Assembly: GCF_024612015.1 (NCBI RefSeq)
Contig: NZ_CP102512.1
Coordinates: forward strand, 310,001 to 374,000
Source: Streptomyces sp. CA-210063
GTDB lineage: Bacteria; Actinomycetota; Actinomycetes; Streptomycetales; Streptomycetaceae
DNA length: 64,000 bases
Direction: 5' to 3'
Part shown: one piece after another, positions 62,762-64,000 of the stretch
Position numbering within the stretch: position 1 is the stretch's first letter
Layout of the letters: each line of letters opens with the position of its first letter
Program-made: the position numbers and the translations under genes
The notes under the pieces: generated by a model
Databases searched by the model: none
The model's input: only the letters and a program-made list of their open reading frames with translations
What the model was told of the DNA's origin: nothing

Positions 62762-64000
62762 TCACCGTCCCGCGCCGAGCTGGTCGCCGCCGGGGTAGCC
62801 GCCCCCACCGAAGCGCTCGTCGAGCGCCTCGTAGTCCTTGGCGTAGTCCTTGGTGCGCGGCAGGGCGTCGACGAACTCCACCGTCTTCGGCTTCTTGTAC
62901 GAGGCGATCCTCGCCCGGCAGTGCTCGATGACGTCCTCGGCCGTGACCGCGTCGGCGTCCGGGCGGAGCACGACGACGGCCTTGACGTCCTGCGCCCAGC
63001 GCTCGTTGGGGACGCCGATCACGGCGGCCTCCTTGACGGCCGGGTGAGACTCGATGCAGTTCTCCACCTCGGCCGGGAAGATGTTCTCGGCGGCCGACTT
63101 CAGCATGCGGGTCGTCGTCCCGAGGAAGCTGAGCGTGCCGTCGGGCTCGCGGCGGCCGAGGTCGGTGGTGTGCCACCAGCCGAAGCGGAAGCGCTCCTCG
63201 TTGATCTCCGGGCGGTTCCAGTAGCCGAGGTGCACGAGGTCGCCACGGACGCAGATCTCGCCGGCCTCACCGATGGCGCACTCCTCACCGCTGCCGTTGA
63301 GGACACGTACAGTGGTGAAGGGGCCCGGTCGTCCCGCGTTGCCGGCGCCCGTGCCGCCGTAGGCGCCGGTCACGGCGAAGCCGGTCACCTCCGTCTGCCC
63401 GTAGCCCCGGCCCTCGCCGCCCCCGTTGCGGGTGAAGCGGCTCTGGTCGGTGGGGATCGTGCCCTGCCACAGGGGTGCGGCGACGGTCGCCCTGAGGTGG
63501 GAGAGGTCGTGCCCGGCCTCGCTGTTCAGGGCGACGAGCTGGGCGATGGTCGGCGGCATCAGATAGGCGTGGGTGCACTGCTCGGCCGCCAGCAGCGGGA
63601 GCAGTTCCTCGGCGACCACCCGGCGGACGATCACGTTCTTGCCGCCGTGGACGAAGGCCGGGACGCCCCAGAACTGGTAGTTGCCGATGTGGAACATCGG
63701 TCCGGCGCCCAGGAAGGCGGTCTCGGTGCCGATGTCGCCCATCCAGGCGGCGCTCGCGCCCATCGCGAGCAGGTTGCGGTGCGAGAGCATCGAGCCGGAC
63801 TGCCGTCCGGAGATGGCCGCGGTGTAGATCACCAGGAGCGCGGAGTCGGGGTCGACGGCCGCGTCGTCCGAGGCGGCGGCCGGGTCCTCGGGCGCGCCGG
63901 AGGCGAGGAAGGCTTCGTAGGACTCCGGGCCCTCGGCGTCGTGACGCAGCCACAACGCCCGGTGGTCGACGCCCAGTTCGGCCCTGGCCTTGCCGACGGT
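62762..64000 (-). CDS. Acyl-CoA synthetase (AMP-forming), C-terminal part, runs off the window
   Basis: About 412 C-terminal residues; the frame is open to the right edge. VIYTAAISGRQSGSMLSHRN is the ATP loop (TAAISG in place of TSGTTG), GYGQTEVTGFA, WWHTTDLGRREPDGTLSFLG, KSAAENIFPAEVE and the tail with KDYAKDYEAL where the catalytic Lys is expected. It activates an acid for the pathway. First visible gene of the operon ligase, aldolase-like, DUF35, GntR. Confidence 0.82.
   Translation of the reverse strand, partial: TVGKARAELGVDHRALWLRHDAEGPESYEAFLASGAPEDPAAASDDAAVDPDSALLVIYTAAISGRQSGSMLSHRNLLAMGASAAWMGDIGTETAFLGAGPMFHIGNYQFWGVPAFVHGGKNVIVRRVVAEELLPLLAAEQCTHAYLMPPTIAQLVALNSEAGHDLSHLRATVAAPLWQGTIPTDQSRFTRNGGGEGRGYGQTEVTGFAVTGAYGGTGAGNAGRPGPFTTVRVLNGSGEECAIGEAGEICVRGDLVHLGYWNRPEINEERFRFGWWHTTDLGRREPDGTLSFLGTTTRMLKSAAENIFPAEVENCIESHPAVKEAAVIGVPNERWAQDVKAVVVLRPDADAVTAEDVIEHCRARIASYKKPKTVEFVDALPRTKDYAKDYEALDERFGGGGYPGGDQLGAGR

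Noticed and set aside
24507..64000. A complete steroid (cholesterol) degradation cluster
   Set aside because: No 3-ketosteroid dehydrogenase, KSH, HsaC/HsaD or P450 genes are in the window; only side-chain-like enzymes are seen.
24507..64000. A polyketide or other secondary-metabolite gene cluster
   Set aside because: There are no PKS/NRPS modules, carrier proteins or tailoring sets; the KAS-like domain lacks its Cys and sits among degradative genes.

Overview
The window is high-GC DNA with the codon bias and gene style of a Streptomyces or a close relative: GTG starts, ATGA/GTGA overlaps, actinobacterial Kdp, FadR-type GntR and crotonase families. No rRNA, tRNA, CRISPR array or prophage structural genes were seen. 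Gene calls rest on reading the translations against remembered family motifs; no search was run.

Region 1 (1-5 kb) is a scar. A TetR 5' fragment runs head-on into a 3'-truncated ALDH3-type dehydrogenase. Next come two tail-to-head tyrosine recombinases, the upstream one cut at its 5' end, abutting the 3' third of a KimA-like APC potassium transporter that is also frameshifted.

Region 2 (4.8-19.4 kb) is a potassium island: a 27-residue membrane peptide, kdpF, kdpA, kdpB, kdpC, then kdpE and kdpD (regulator before sensor). A PadR/DUF1048 pair with its operator, a KtrA/KtrB (TrkA/TrkH) pair, a fragment of a second kdpD, and a large APC permease follow.

Region 3 (19.4-24.4 kb) mixes live and dead genes: a GtrA-family membrane protein, remnants of three glycosidases (GH78, GH3, GH42), an intact SDR and an intact quinone-oxidoreductase-like MDR.

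Region 4 (24.5-64 kb, running off the right edge) is one large lipid/acyl-CoA catabolic island. It has a branched-chain-type ABC importer whose two permeases and one ATPase are fused in a single polypeptide. The other transporter genes share an operon with LuxE and LuxC homologues. Around them are four acyl-CoA dehydrogenases, five crotonases, three MaoC/hotdog hydratase-type proteins, two thiolases, an HMG-CoA-synthase-like/DUF35 fusion, a separate DUF35 plus thiolase-like pair, two acyl-CoA ligases, a CaiB CoA-transferase, SDRs, an amidohydrolase, a DUF2889 protein, an F420-type luciferase-fold oxidoreductase and two paralogous FadR-type regulators. AT-rich boxes, one 17-bp sequence identical at two promoters, mark most promoter regions and suggest one regulon.

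The enzyme set (paired FadE28/FadE29-like dehydrogenases, paired MaoC proteins, DUF35 plus cysteine-less thiolase fold) resembles the steroid side-chain module of mycobacteria. No steroid-ring genes or P450 are in view, so the substrate is unknown; a branched or isoprenoid/alicyclic acid is the best inference.
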